The position numbers and the translations under genes were made by a program. Positions 6,873 through 15,171 of a stretch of DNA of 32,620 nucleotides are shown here, one piece after another. Positions within the stretch are counted from its first letter, which is position 1. Every line of letters starts with the position of its first letter. Source of the DNA: Deltaproteobacteria bacterium (lineage in GTDB: Bacteria > Myxococcota_A > UBA9160 > UBA6930); assembly GCA_029261815.1 (NCBI GenBank), contig JAJDAQ010000024.1:1-32620 (forward strand). The letters are read 5' to 3'. The notes below the pieces were generated by a model. The model did no database searches. It was not told where the DNA came from and saw nothing but the letters and a program-made list of their open reading frames with translations.

Positions 6873-8649
6873 GCTGCTGTGGGTCACGATCCTGTCCGGA
6901 GCCGCCTACCTGGGGTGGCGCGGCCGCAAGATTGGTGTGGCCTTGCTGTTCGGTGGTCTGGCCGCGTTGATCGTGGCGCGGGCGGTGCAGCGGGTGGCGG
7001 TCGCGGGCTGGTTGCCGGCGCTGCTGGTGGTGCTGCTCGGTCTGTGCCTGGTCTGCGCGCTGGGCTGGTACCGGTTCACCCACCATCGCAGCCGGGTCCG
7101 GCGTTGGGGCCGGGCGGTGCGCCGCAAGGACGGTGTGGCCTCGACCCTGGATGTGCTGCGCTACGGCTCCGGGCTGGCGATGCGCCGCCAAGCCACCCGG
7201 GTCCGGCCCGCGCTGCGGGACCTGCCGCTGTGCGAGCGGCTCCGGTTGCCGGTGACCGAGTTCGCGGTGCCGCTGTGTCGGGCCGGGATGTGGCGAGTGT
7301 GGGCCTCGGTCGAGGACGTGGTGCTGGTCTTCGGCATCCCCCGCTACGGCAAGAGCGGCTGGCTGGGCTGTCACATCTTGGACGCGCCGGGCGCGGTGGT
7401 CACCACCTCCACCAAGCTCGACCTGTACGAGGCCACCCACAAGCTGCGGCGCGGCCTGGTCTGGGTGTTCAACGCGACCGGGGTCGGCGGTCTGGCCTCC
7501 TCGATCACGTTCAACCCGGTGGTCGGGTGCGTCGATCCGGTGACCGCCGGGCACCGGGCCGAGGACATGCTGCCCGCCGGCTCAGGCGGCGGAGACCGGG
7601 AGCACTGGACCGCCCAGGCCCGCCAGGCTCTCGCCGGGCTGCTGCACGCCGCCGCGCTGGGTCAGCTGGGCATGCAAGCGATCGCGGAGTGGGTGGCCGA
7701 TCCGGACAACGCCGCCGATGAGGTGGACCAGCTGCTGTCCCGCTCGGGCGACCCGACCGGCGCCTACGCCACCGCCGCCCGGCAGTTCTTCGGCACCAAC
7801 ACCAAGACGCGCTCCTCGATCACCAACAGCATCCGGCCCGCCCTGGCGTGGCTGCCCAACCCCCACGCTCGGGTCGCGACCGTGGGCGATGCTCAGTTCT
7901 CGGTCGAGGAGCTGCTGCGCACGCGGGGCACGGTGTACCTGTTGGGCGCCGAGGACGGCTCGACCGCGTCCCTGGTGGCCGCGTTGACCGGTTACATCGC
8001 CCGGGAGGCCCGCCGGATCGCCGACCTGCAGTCCAGCGGGCGGCTCGACCCGTCGCTGCTGCTGGCGCTGGATGAGGCCGCGCTGATCTGCCCGATCCCG
8101 CTGGAGCAGTGGTCGGCGGACATGGGCGGGCGCGGGATTCAGATCATCGCCTGTTTCCAGTCCCGGGCGCAGGTGATCGGGAAGTGGGGCAGCGCCGGCG
8201 CCGGAATTCTGATCAACAACGCTGGCGGGATCGTGCTGTTCGGAGGCTGCAAGGACGAGGCCGACCTGCGGTTCTGGAGCAGCCTGTTCGGTGAGCGGGA
8301 CGAGGAGATCCTCACCACCGACCCGCAAGGGCAGCCCACGAGCCGCAGCGTGCGCCGAGTCCCGGTGTTCACGCCGGCCCAGCTGGCGAGCTTGCCGAAG
8401 TTCCGGGTGGTGGTGTGGCGGTCCTCGATGGCCCCGGTGCTCGGTCGAGTGGACCGGTTCTGGGCGCGGCGGGAGTACCGCGAGCAGATTGCGGCGGTCA
8501 AGCAGGCCGAGCGCGCGGTGCTGGCCGATGCCGACGCCACCACGCGGCGGGCGCGTTCGGTCCGTACGGGGCTGGCCGGCGCGGTCCGTCGCGGGCATTC
8601 CCGCAAGCTCGTGGCCACCGTGCGACGGCGCGGTGGGAGCCGGGTGTGA
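6865..8649 (+). CDS. VirD4/TraG-type conjugative coupling ATPase
   Basis: This 594-residue protein has hydrophobic helices in the first ~75 residues (LLWVTILSGAAYLGW, IGVALLFGGLAALIV, LLVVLLGLCLVCALGW) and a cytoplasmic P-loop ATPase after them. Walker A is GIPRYGKSGW at ~157-166. Walker B is LLLALDEAAL at ~398-407, followed by GGRGIQIIACFQSRAQV, the TraG/VirD4 motif. The late segment FTPAQLASLPKFRVVVW is typical of the TraD/TraG C-terminal recognition domain. Coupling proteins bring the relaxase-DNA complex to the secretion channel at the inner membrane and drive DNA export. ATG 6865 (GGAG, 8-nt spacing) overlaps the DUF2637 gene by 8 bp. It resembles VirD4 rather than the FtsK-like TraB of Streptomyces plasmids, so single-strand transfer is likely. 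Confidence 0.9.
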   Translation: MSELLWVTILSGAAYLGWRGRKIGVALLFGGLAALIVARAVQRVAVAGWLPALLVVLLGLCLVCALGWYRFTHHRSRVRRWGRAVRRKDGVASTLDVLRYGSGLAMRRQATRVRPALRDLPLCERLRLPVTEFAVPLCRAGMWRVWASVEDVVLVFGIPRYGKSGWLGCHILDAPGAVVTTSTKLDLYEATHKLRRGLVWVFNATGVGGLASSITFNPVVGCVDPVTAGHRAEDMLPAGSGGGDREHWTAQARQALAGLLHAAALGQLGMQAIAEWVADPDNAADEVDQLLSRSGDPTGAYATAARQFFGTNTKTRSSITNSIRPALAWLPNPHARVATVGDAQFSVEELLRTRGTVYLLGAEDGSTASLVAALTGYIAREARRIADLQSSGRLDPSLLLALDEAALICPIPLEQWSADMGGRGIQIIACFQSRAQVIGKWGSAGAGILINNAGGIVLFGGCKDEADLRFWSSLFGERDEEILTTDPQGQPTSRSVRRVPVFTPAQLASLPKFRVVVWRSSMAPVLGRVDRFWARREYREQIAAVKQAERAVLADADATTRRARSVRTGLAGAVRRGHSRKLVATVRRRGGSRV

Positions 8650-8684
8650 GCACCAGACAGCACACGGGCCGAGCGGGCGGCTCT

Positions 8685-8730
8685 CCCACCCACCGGGTGA
8701 GCGCACCGAGCGGGTCTCCCGGTGGGTGGG
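8685..8730 (+). repeat. 13-bp perfect hairpin between the coupling-ATPase and DUF4913 genes
   Basis: CCCACCCACCGGG (8685-8697) is the exact reverse complement of CCCGGTGGGTGGG (8718-8730), with a 20-nt loop. It occupies the centre of the only clear gap (103 bp) in the first part of the transfer operon and ends 10 bp before the ribosome binding site of the next gene. The flanks also carry a partial direct repeat (CCGAGCGGG...TCTCCC before each arm). There is no T-tract. It may be an attenuator, an mRNA stabiliser or processing site, or a protein/relaxosome binding site. Confidence 0.6.
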
Positions 8731-8752
8731 CGAAGCGGGAGGAGGCGCGGGA

Positions 8753-9538
8753 GTGGCGGTGAAGAAGGTCCCGACGCTGGAACAGTTGGCCGACATCGTG
8801 GTCGGGCACGGTCGGACGTTGGAGCGGCTCGGCCGCTACGACCGGGAGGTCCGGGAGGCGGCCGCCCGGGCGAACGCCGGGGTGGAGTCGCTGGCCAAGC
8901 GGTTCGGCGCGGTCTATGACGCGCTGGTGGCCAGTGGCGTCGTGACCGGCCCGACCCCGGCCGGCCAGTCCCAGCGGCCATCGGCCGCTCCCCCGGCGCC
9001 AGCAGCCGATGAACAGGCGGCGGGAGCGGCCTCTCCCACCCCCGCTCCCGCTGCTGGTCCGGGACCGTCGTGGCTGGCAGTGGGCTCCTGGGAGGAGGCC
9101 GAAGCCCTGATGGGGGTGCTCGTGCCCTGGTTGGGCCAGGTGTACCTGCGCTACCCGGATGCGGCGCTGCCGAGCTGCTGGGCGTGGCATCCGGCGGCGG
9201 TGGAGGAGCTGTGGTGGCTGTGCCGGGCCTGGTGTGACGCCTACGCGGTGGAGGAGCCGTCCTCGCAGCGCGCCGGGGACTGGCACGACCGCCAGCGCCC
9301 CGCCGTCGTCCGGCGTCTGTACGAGGACGCGGACTTCCGCCGCTGCCGGCTGGCCAACCACGCCGACACGACGGCACACGCCCACCCGAACATTCCGGGC
9401 GTCGCGACGCTGCCGCACGTCACCACCGCCTGGGCCTCCCCCGAGCGCGCCGCCTGGCCGCTCTCCCCCACCCCCGCGCAGCTTCATCAGGACCAGCACC
9501 AACAGCCCGACCTCTCCCGGCGACACCGCTCCGCATGA
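8753..9538 (+). CDS. DUF4913-domain protein of the transfer operon
   Basis: This 261-residue protein starts at GTG 8753, chosen for the GGAGG 7 nt upstream. Residues ~5-60 form a helical segment (LEQLADIVVGHGRTLERLGR... LAKRFGAVYDALVAS), likely coiled coil. An Ala/Pro-rich linker (~65-105) follows. Residues ~110-200 match DUF4913: WEEAEALMGVLVPWLGQVYL, LPSCWAWHPAAVEELWWLCR, then a WHDRQRPAVVRRLYE motif. The tail is His/Gln/Ser-rich. DUF4913 proteins are frequent neighbours of conjugation genes in actinomycetes, but no activity is known. Its place between the coupling ATPase and the relaxase suggests a relaxosome accessory role, which is inferred. Confidence 0.8.
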   Translation: MAVKKVPTLEQLADIVVGHGRTLERLGRYDREVREAAARANAGVESLAKRFGAVYDALVASGVVTGPTPAGQSQRPSAAPPAPAADEQAAGAASPTPAPAAGPGPSWLAVGSWEEAEALMGVLVPWLGQVYLRYPDAALPSCWAWHPAAVEELWWLCRAWCDAYAVEEPSSQRAGDWHDRQRPAVVRRLYEDADFRRCRLANHADTTAHAHPNIPGVATLPHVTTAWASPERAAWPLSPTPAQLHQDQHQQPDLSRRHRSA

Positions 9539-9734
9539 CCACTCCCCGTACACACCAACCCCTACCAACAACCGACCAACAACCAGCCCCACTCACCTTA
9601 GAAGATCAAACTCACGACTCCAGCCACCGCGCCTATCAAGATCACCAAGGCCATCACACCTATACATCACTGATCTCACGGTGCGTCGCCTCGCCCTTCG
9701 GGCTCGTCGGCGGAGAACGAAAGGCCAGCTCCTC
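9539..9734. promoter_or_regulatory. Gap before the relaxase gene: candidate oriT and/or promoter
   Basis: This 196-bp region is visibly less GC-rich than its neighbours, and its + strand is purine-poor (C/A-rich) in the first ~60 bp. It carries ACCAACAACC twice in tandem with an 11-bp period (9564-9573 and 9575-9584), a TATACA at 9661-9666 that could be a -10, and a small GCCC-ttc-GGGC stem just before the relaxase start. Origins of transfer commonly lie beside the relaxase gene and carry short repeats, so this is the best oriT candidate in the window. No nic site can be identified by eye. Confidence 0.4.
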
Positions 9735-12700
9735 ATGGTCATGACGATGAGTAAGGGCTACAGCACCGGCTACCTGCTCGACGAGGTCGGCCCGGGCCTG
9801 GACGCGGCCGTCAACGAGTCGGCGGCGGCCTACTACACCGGTGCGGTGGACCAGGGCGAGCCGCCGGGGTTGTGGTGGGGTGCTGGCGCTGAGTCCCTCG
9901 GGTTGGCCGGCACGGTCGAGCGGGACGTGATGCAGGGCCTGTACGAGTACCAGCTCGACCCGCGAGACCCGAACGCGCACGACACGGCCACCTGGGGTCG
10001 CGCGAAGACGTTGGTGCCGCAGCGCACGACCAGCGGCAAGGTGGAGGACGCCTACCAGGCCCTGCTGGCCGCGCACCCCCAGGCTGGCCCGGAGGAGCGG
10101 GCGGTGCTGCGGGCGCAGGCCGTCACCGCCACCCGCCCAGCTGGGGTGGCGTTCGATGACCTGACCTTCTCCCCGCCCAAGTCGGTCACCGTGCTGTGGG
10201 CGGCGTGCGCGAAGAAGGCCGCCGACGCCCGGTCGGCGGGTGCGGCCGCCCGGTCGGCGGGAGACCTCACCCGCGCGGCGGGTGCGGAGCAGTCCGCCCG
10301 GCTGTGGAGTGACCGGGCGGCCAGGATCGAACAGAGTGTGTTGGCCGCGCACCGGGCGGGACTGCAGTACCTCCAGGCCACCGCCTGCTACGTCCGCACC
10401 GGACACCACGGGGTGGACAGGCTCACCGGAGAGCCGACCGGGAAGTGGCTCAACGGTAGGGGGTTGATCGCTACCCAGTTCCTCCAGCACGATTCCCGCG
10501 AGCGGGATCCGCAGCTGCACGTGCACGGCCCGATCAAGAACCTGGCCCAGGGCGAGGACGGGAAGTGGCGGGGCTTGGACCGGGCCCGGCTGCGCGCCGG
10601 CCTACCGGCCGCCTCGGCGATCGCGCACCGGACGTTGGAAGCCGACCTGACCGCGCAGCTGGGTCTGGAGTTCCGCACTCGCCCGGACGGGGTGACCCGG
10701 GAGATCGTTGGGGTCGGTGAGGAATCGAAGCAGGTGTACTCCTCCCGCCGCCACAAGATCACACCCGCGACGGCCGAGCTGATCGCGCAGTTCCGCGACG
10801 AGTTGGGCCGTGAGCCGACAGCGGACGAGCGGGCGGCGCTGGCCCAGCGGGCCACCCTCGCAACCCGGCCGCCGAAGGCGCACACCATCGACTCGCAGGA
10901 GGACACGCTGACCCGGTGGGCGGCCAAGCACCGCGCCGAGGTCCAGACGGAGCTGGCTCAGGTCGCCGATGAGGTGTTCGGCCGCGAAGCCGCGCCAGTG
11001 GACACCTGGTCGGAGCGTGACGTGATCACCCGGGCGCTGGCGGCCGCCGAGCAGGAGTCCCAGGCGTTCAGCCGTGACGAGCTCATGCGCCATCTCTCCG
11101 ACGCCCTGCCGGGCAACCTCGGCCTGCCCGCCGGCGAGGTCCGCGCGCTGCTGGAGGGCCTGGCCGATCGAGCGCTCGGTGTCGCGGTGCGGCTGAGCCC
11201 CGAGCCGGCCGACGCCGACCTACCGGCGGAGCTACGTCGCGCGGACGGCGCATCGGTCTTCGCCAACCCGCGGCCGGTGCAGTACGCAACCAGGGAGTCG
11301 TTGGCCGGTGAGCAGGCCCTACGCGAGGCCGCTGTGCTGCGCGGCGCCCCAGTGCTCTCGGCCCGGGCGGTGGAGGAAGTGCTCGGTGAGTACGCCGACG
11401 CCGGGACCCCGTTGGGTGCCGATCAGGCCGCCGCGCTGCGGGGCATCGCCACGTCCGGGGCAAGGTTGGAGGTGCTGGCCGCGCCGGCCGGCACCGGAAA
11501 GACCTTCGCGGTCGGCGCGCTGGCCCGGATGTGGCGGGAGCAAGGCGCCGGGCGGGTGCGGGCGATCGCGTTCGGGCAGCTGCAGGCCGACGAGCTGGCG
11601 GCCGAGGGGGTGACGAGCCGCAACATCCGGCATTGGCTGGTCGGCCAGCAGCGGCTGGCTGAGGGTCGCCCGGTCGATGATGACGAAGAGTTCCGGCTGC
11701 GCGGTGGGGACCTGATCGTGGTGGATGAGACCCAGCTGGCCGGCACCGGCAACCTCGCCGAGATCCAGCACCGGTGCGCGGAGGCCGGCGCGAAGCTGCT
11801 GCTGACCGGGGACACCGCCCAGGGCGGCATGGGCCCGTCCGGTGCGTTGAGCGACCTGGTCGACCGGGCCAAGACCTACGAGCTGGTAGAGGTACGCCGC
11901 TTCGTCGCGGACTGGGAGGGTCCGGCAAGCCTTCGGCTGCGCGACGGCGACACCGGCGCGATCAGCGACTACGTCAAGCACGGCCGGCGCGAGGACGCCG
12001 GCGCGATCGAGCGGGCCGAGGACGCCGCCGCCCGGGCCTGGCTGGCCGACACCATCGCCGGGAAGGAATCGTTGGTGGTGTGCGCCTCCAACGCCGGCGC
12101 CGCCCGGGTCTGCGCCACGCTGCGCGCCGAGCTGGTCTCCCTGGGCAAGGTCGAGGAGGCCGGGGTTCCGTTGGCCATGCAGGGCACGTTCGCCGGGGTC
12201 GGCGACCTCATCCAGGCCCGCCACGCCGACCGGTCGCTGGGCCTGGTCAACCGGACCCGGTTCCGGGTCCAGCAGGTGCACCCGGACGGGTCGCTGACCG
12301 CCGCGCCGGTGTCTTACGGACCAGGCGGCGAGACGCTCGGCGAGGCCCGCGACATCCCGGCCGGTTACGTCCGTGAGCACGTCGCGCTCGGCTACGCCTC
12401 CACTCAGGCCGCCGCGATCGGGCGGACCGTGGACACCTGCTACGGCGTGGTCACGCCCGGTGTCAGTCGGGCCTCGACGTACGTGATGGCCACCCGGGGC
12501 CGGGAGATGAACCGGCTGTTCATGGTCACCCAGGCCGCTCCGGACGACGCCGTGGCCGGTGAAACGGCCCAGGCACCACACCGCGACGCCACCGGCATGC
12601 TCACCGAGCTGATCAGCCGGCCGCCGGACAGCGTGGCTGAGCTGACCGCGTTGGCGCAGGCCGAGCTGGCCGAGGCAGCCGCCGGCGCTCTGCCGGCGGC

Positions 12701-14204
12701 GGTGGAGCCGCTGGTGATGACGCTGTCGGACCTGACGCACGCCCGCACCGGTCAGCTCGCCGACCAGCTCGCCGCGGTGGGTGAGCTGAGCGAGCGGGAC
12801 CGGATCGCGCTCGCGAACGACCCCGCGACCCGGAGCCTTACCCAGCTGCTGCGGACCGCCGAGCTGGCCGGGCACGACCCCGCGCGGGTGCTCGGTGACG
12901 CGCTCGCCGCGAAGAGCCTGGCGAAGTCCCACAGCGTCGCGCAGGTTCTGCACGCTCGGATTCGAAGAGAGCTGGCCGGCGAACTGACTGCCCGGGTCGG
13001 TTCGTTCCAGGACCTGATCCCGGCTGACGCACCGGCCGGATATCGGCCGGTGTTGCAGGGCTGGGCGGCGGCCGCCGACGCCCGCCGGTACGAGCTGGGC
13101 GCGCGGGCGGCCGCTGATCCGCCGGCGTGGGCGCGATCGCTCGGCCCGGTGCCCGATGACCTGCTCGGGCGCGCCGACTGGGAGCAGAAGGCCGGCTGGG
13201 TCGCCGCCTACCGCGAGTGGGTCGCCGGATCGGGCGGACCGCTGGATGAGAACGATCCGCTCGGCGCAGCGCCGGCTCGTGGGTTGATCGAGAAGCGGGC
13301 GGTGTGGCAGACCGCCCATGACGCTCTCGGCCTGGTCGACGGCGCCGCCGAAGAAGAAGACATGCGCGAAGGTCAGCTGCGGGCGCGGGTCGCGGCCTGG
13401 GAGCGGGAGAAGAACTGGGCACCGCCGTACGTCGCGGATCAACTCGAAGCCACCCACCAGGCGCTGTACCGCGCCCAGGCCGACGCGCTGATCTGGGCGG
13501 CCCGCGCCGAGGCCACCGACGACGCCGGCGAGAAGGCGCAACTCAGCGCGGCCGCCAACCAAGCACGGGCCGAGGCCGAGCGATTCACCCAGCTGCTCCC
13601 CCAGCTGCAGGAGGCCGACGACGCCCGCGACCGCTGGCGCACCCACACCGTGGTCACCCGCGAGAACGCCACCCGGTCCCGCGCGGCCTTGGAAATCCGC
13701 GGCATCGACGCGGACTCTGCCGACGACCGGGTCACCGCCGCCGAGTGGATGCAGGCCCACCTCGCCGAGCAAGCCGAAGCCGACCAGCACCGGGAGATCC
13801 GCGACGACCACGATCTGGCCAGCGAGACCGAACCGACCCGGGAGATCCCGGCTCCGGCAGAAGCCGACCGGGAGCCACCCGTCACCGAGCGAGAAGACGA
13901 CGGCCAGGTCGAGCTGGAGACCGAGGTACCCGACATCCGGGACACCAGCGAGGCCGATCCCAGCGAAACCGTCGACCGCCCGGGCCGGGTACCTCTGGTC
14001 GACGAGGCGGCCCAGGCGGTCGAACGAGCACGGGCTGCGGTAGCGGAGATCGAGGCCCGGACGGCATGGGAGGCCGAGCAGGCTGACGAGGAAGCCACGG
14101 GCGCCCCGCCGCTCGACGAGTCGGCCCGCGCGGTCGAGCTGAACCGGTTCGCCGCTGACGATCGGGCCGCTCAGTCCACCGACCCCGCAATGGTGGACTC
14201 GTGA
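9735..14204 (+). CDS. MobF-family relaxase-helicase (TrwC/TraI-like)
   Basis: This 1489-residue protein nicks the transferred strand at oriT, stays covalently attached and unwinds DNA. The N-terminal TrwC relaxase domain shows candidate catalytic tyrosines in AAAYYTGAV (Y33/Y34), the FSPPKSVTVLWA motif at ~145-156, and the metal-binding HUH region HDSRERDPQLHVHGPIKN at ~250-268. The helicase part has Walker A LAAPAGTGKTFAVGALA (GTGKT at ~585), VVDETQLAG at ~662 (motif II), LLLTGDTAQGG (motif III) and GYASTQAAAIGRTVD with YVMATRGRE (late RecD-like motifs). The last ~450 residues are helical and charged, probably for partner contacts. Start candidates are ATG 9735, 9741 and 9747; the first was used, with a weak AAAGG upstream. 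All key motifs are intact. Its 3' end overlaps an opposing gene by 34 bp. Confidence 0.93.
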   Translation: MVMTMSKGYSTGYLLDEVGPGLDAAVNESAAAYYTGAVDQGEPPGLWWGAGAESLGLAGTVERDVMQGLYEYQLDPRDPNAHDTATWGRAKTLVPQRTTSGKVEDAYQALLAAHPQAGPEERAVLRAQAVTATRPAGVAFDDLTFSPPKSVTVLWAACAKKAADARSAGAAARSAGDLTRAAGAEQSARLWSDRAARIEQSVLAAHRAGLQYLQATACYVRTGHHGVDRLTGEPTGKWLNGRGLIATQFLQHDSRERDPQLHVHGPIKNLAQGEDGKWRGLDRARLRAGLPAASAIAHRTLEADLTAQLGLEFRTRPDGVTREIVGVGEESKQVYSSRRHKITPATAELIAQFRDELGREPTADERAALAQRATLATRPPKAHTIDSQEDTLTRWAAKHRAEVQTELAQVADEVFGREAAPVDTWSERDVITRALAAAEQESQAFSRDELMRHLSDALPGNLGLPAGEVRALLEGLADRALGVAVRLSPEPADADLPAELRRADGASVFANPRPVQYATRESLAGEQALREAAVLRGAPVLSARAVEEVLGEYADAGTPLGADQAAALRGIATSGARLEVLAAPAGTGKTFAVGALARMWREQGAGRVRAIAFGQLQADELAAEGVTSRNIRHWLVGQQRLAEGRPVDDDEEFRLRGGDLIVVDETQLAGTGNLAEIQHRCAEAGAKLLLTGDTAQGGMGPSGALSDLVDRAKTYELVEVRRFVADWEGPASLRLRDGDTGAISDYVKHGRREDAGAIERAEDAAARAWLADTIAGKESLVVCASNAGAARVCATLRAELVSLGKVEEAGVPLAMQGTFAGVGDLIQARHADRSLGLVNRTRFRVQQVHPDGSLTAAPVSYGPGGETLGEARDIPAGYVREHVALGYASTQAAAIGRTVDTCYGVVTPGVSRASTYVMATRGREMNRLFMVTQAAPDDAVAGETAQAPHRDATGMLTELISRPPDSVAELTALAQAELAEAAAGALPAAVEPLVMTLSDLTHARTGQLADQLAAVGELSERDRIALANDPATRSLTQLLRTAELAGHDPARVLGDALAAKSLAKSHSVAQVLHARIRRELAGELTARVGSFQDLIPADAPAGYRPVLQGWAAAADARRYELGARAAADPPAWARSLGPVPDDLLGRADWEQKAGWVAAYREWVAGSGGPLDENDPLGAAPARGLIEKRAVWQTAHDALGLVDGAAEEEDMREGQLRARVAAWEREKNWAPPYVADQLEATHQALYRAQADALIWAARAEATDDAGEKAQLSAAANQARAEAERFTQLLPQLQEADDARDRWRTHTVVTRENATRSRAALEIRGIDADSADDRVTAAEWMQAHLAEQAEADQHREIRDDHDLASETEPTREIPAPAEADREPPVTEREDDGQVELETEVPDIRDTSEADPSETVDRPGRVPLVDEAAQAVERARAAVAEIEARTAWEAEQADEEATGAPPLDESARAVELNRFAADDRAAQSTDPAMVDS

Positions 14205-14767
14205 GCAGCGGTCCGATCCACCGCCGCTCGGATGTGCTCCCACCACCGGCGGGCCTCGGCACCTGCTCGCTCCCGGGCGGCCTGATCCGCCGCCCGCCAA
14301 GCATCGGTATCGCGCTCGTGCTGGGGTGCGTAGAAGTGCGGGCACTCTTTCCGCAGGGCCGCCGCGCGGTGCCACGAGCTGTACAACGGCCAGTCCTCGC
14401 GCACCCCGAGCAGCCACGACAGCGTCCGCCACACCCCGTAGGCGAACTCGGGGTCGACCCGCTGCAGCGGCAGCGGGTCCGCGCCGAGCCGGCGCCAGTC
14501 CCCCGGCGTGGGCTCGGGCTTGCCGGCGGCGATGCACAGCGCGGCCCAGCTCTCGGCTCGGACCTCGGCCCGGCCCTCAGGCGTGGCGCGATGCGTGATC
14601 GGGGCGACCTCCCCGATCGTCAACCAGCACAAGGTCTGGTTGATCCCCCAGCACCGAGGTGTGCGGGGACTCATCCGCCGGTCATCGGCCGTGCACAACT
14701 CCTCCCACGCGTGCGCGGGCTGGACACACCACCGCGGTGGTGGCCAGTCGGCAAGGCGCGGATGCAT
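14171..14767 (-). CDS. Hypothetical protein, convergent with the relaxase gene
   Basis: This 198-residue protein starts at ATG 14767 (MHPRLADWPPPRWCVQ) and is not a family I can name. It is Trp- and Arg-rich (WGINQTLCWLTIGEVAP, VWRTLSWLLGVREDWPLYSS) and ends in a charged helix (AARERAGAEARRWWEHIRAA). There is no signal peptide, membrane segment or evident catalytic motif. It lies 8 bp after the previous gene on the same strand and so belongs to the resolvase-led unit. Its last 34 bp overlap the relaxase 3' end in antisense. Coding character and close packing support a real gene; function is unknown. Confidence 0.75.
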   Translation of the reverse strand: MHPRLADWPPPRWCVQPAHAWEELCTADDRRMSPRTPRCWGINQTLCWLTIGEVAPITHRATPEGRAEVRAESWAALCIAAGKPEPTPGDWRRLGADPLPLQRVDPEFAYGVWRTLSWLLGVREDWPLYSSWHRAAALRKECPHFYAPQHERDTDAWRAADQAARERAGAEARRWWEHIRAAVDRTAAHESTIAGSVD

Positions 14768-14775
14768 AGTGTCCA

Positions 14776-15171
14776 CTATCCCGGCGGATCCACGGCGGTG
14801 GCCAGTTCGATCCGATAGCGGTAGGTCACCGCCCCGTCCTCGTCGTCGTTGGTGTTGTCGATCGCGTTGACGTCGATGTAGGCGACTTCGCCGTCGTAGC
14901 CGGGCTCGAAGGTCTGTATGTGGACCTCTCCCCCCTGGTGGTGGGTGGTGAAGTCGTGCTCGCCAAACGCGAGCCCCAGCACCGCTCGCGGGGAGAACCT
15001 CAAGTTCGCCGCCGCCGCGCCGTCGTTGATTGGTTGCATGTTGTTGATGGTGGCTGCCGCCGCTGACAGTTCCCGCTTCGGTTGCTCCGGGAGCCCGTCG
15101 GTCAGCGGCGGTTCCTGGCCCCAGGCGTCGTCGACGAGCTCGACCCGGATCGACAGCCAGGTGCGTGCCAT
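14776..15171 (-). CDS. Hypothetical protein coupled to the resolvase gene
   Basis: This 131-residue acidic protein starts at ATG 15171. The resolvase stop and this start share a base (TGATG), so translation is probably coupled. The sequence is mostly beta-like: WLSIRVELVDDAW, then FSPRAVLGLAFGEHDFTTHH, GGEVHIQTFEPGYDGEVAYI and AVTYRYRIELATA. No known family, signal peptide or transmembrane helix is recognised. It may be an accessory protein of the element. Confidence 0.75.
   Translation of the reverse strand: MARTWLSIRVELVDDAWGQEPPLTDGLPEQPKRELSAAAATINNMQPINDGAAAANLRFSPRAVLGLAFGEHDFTTHHQGGEVHIQTFEPGYDGEVAYIDVNAIDNTNDDEDGAVTYRYRIELATAVDPPG

Noticed and set aside
6865..8649. FtsK/SpoIIIE-like TraB translocase instead of VirD4
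   Set aside because: No gamma winged-helix tail or FtsK signature; the post-Walker-B GGRGIQIIACFQSRAQV and C-terminal region fit VirD4/TraG, and a relaxase gene is present in the same operon.
9735..14537. Long open frames antisense to the relaxase gene (one of over 1000 codons)
   Set aside because: They are Arg/Gly/Pro-rich mirror frames caused by high GC at third positions; the + strand has all relaxase and helicase motifs.
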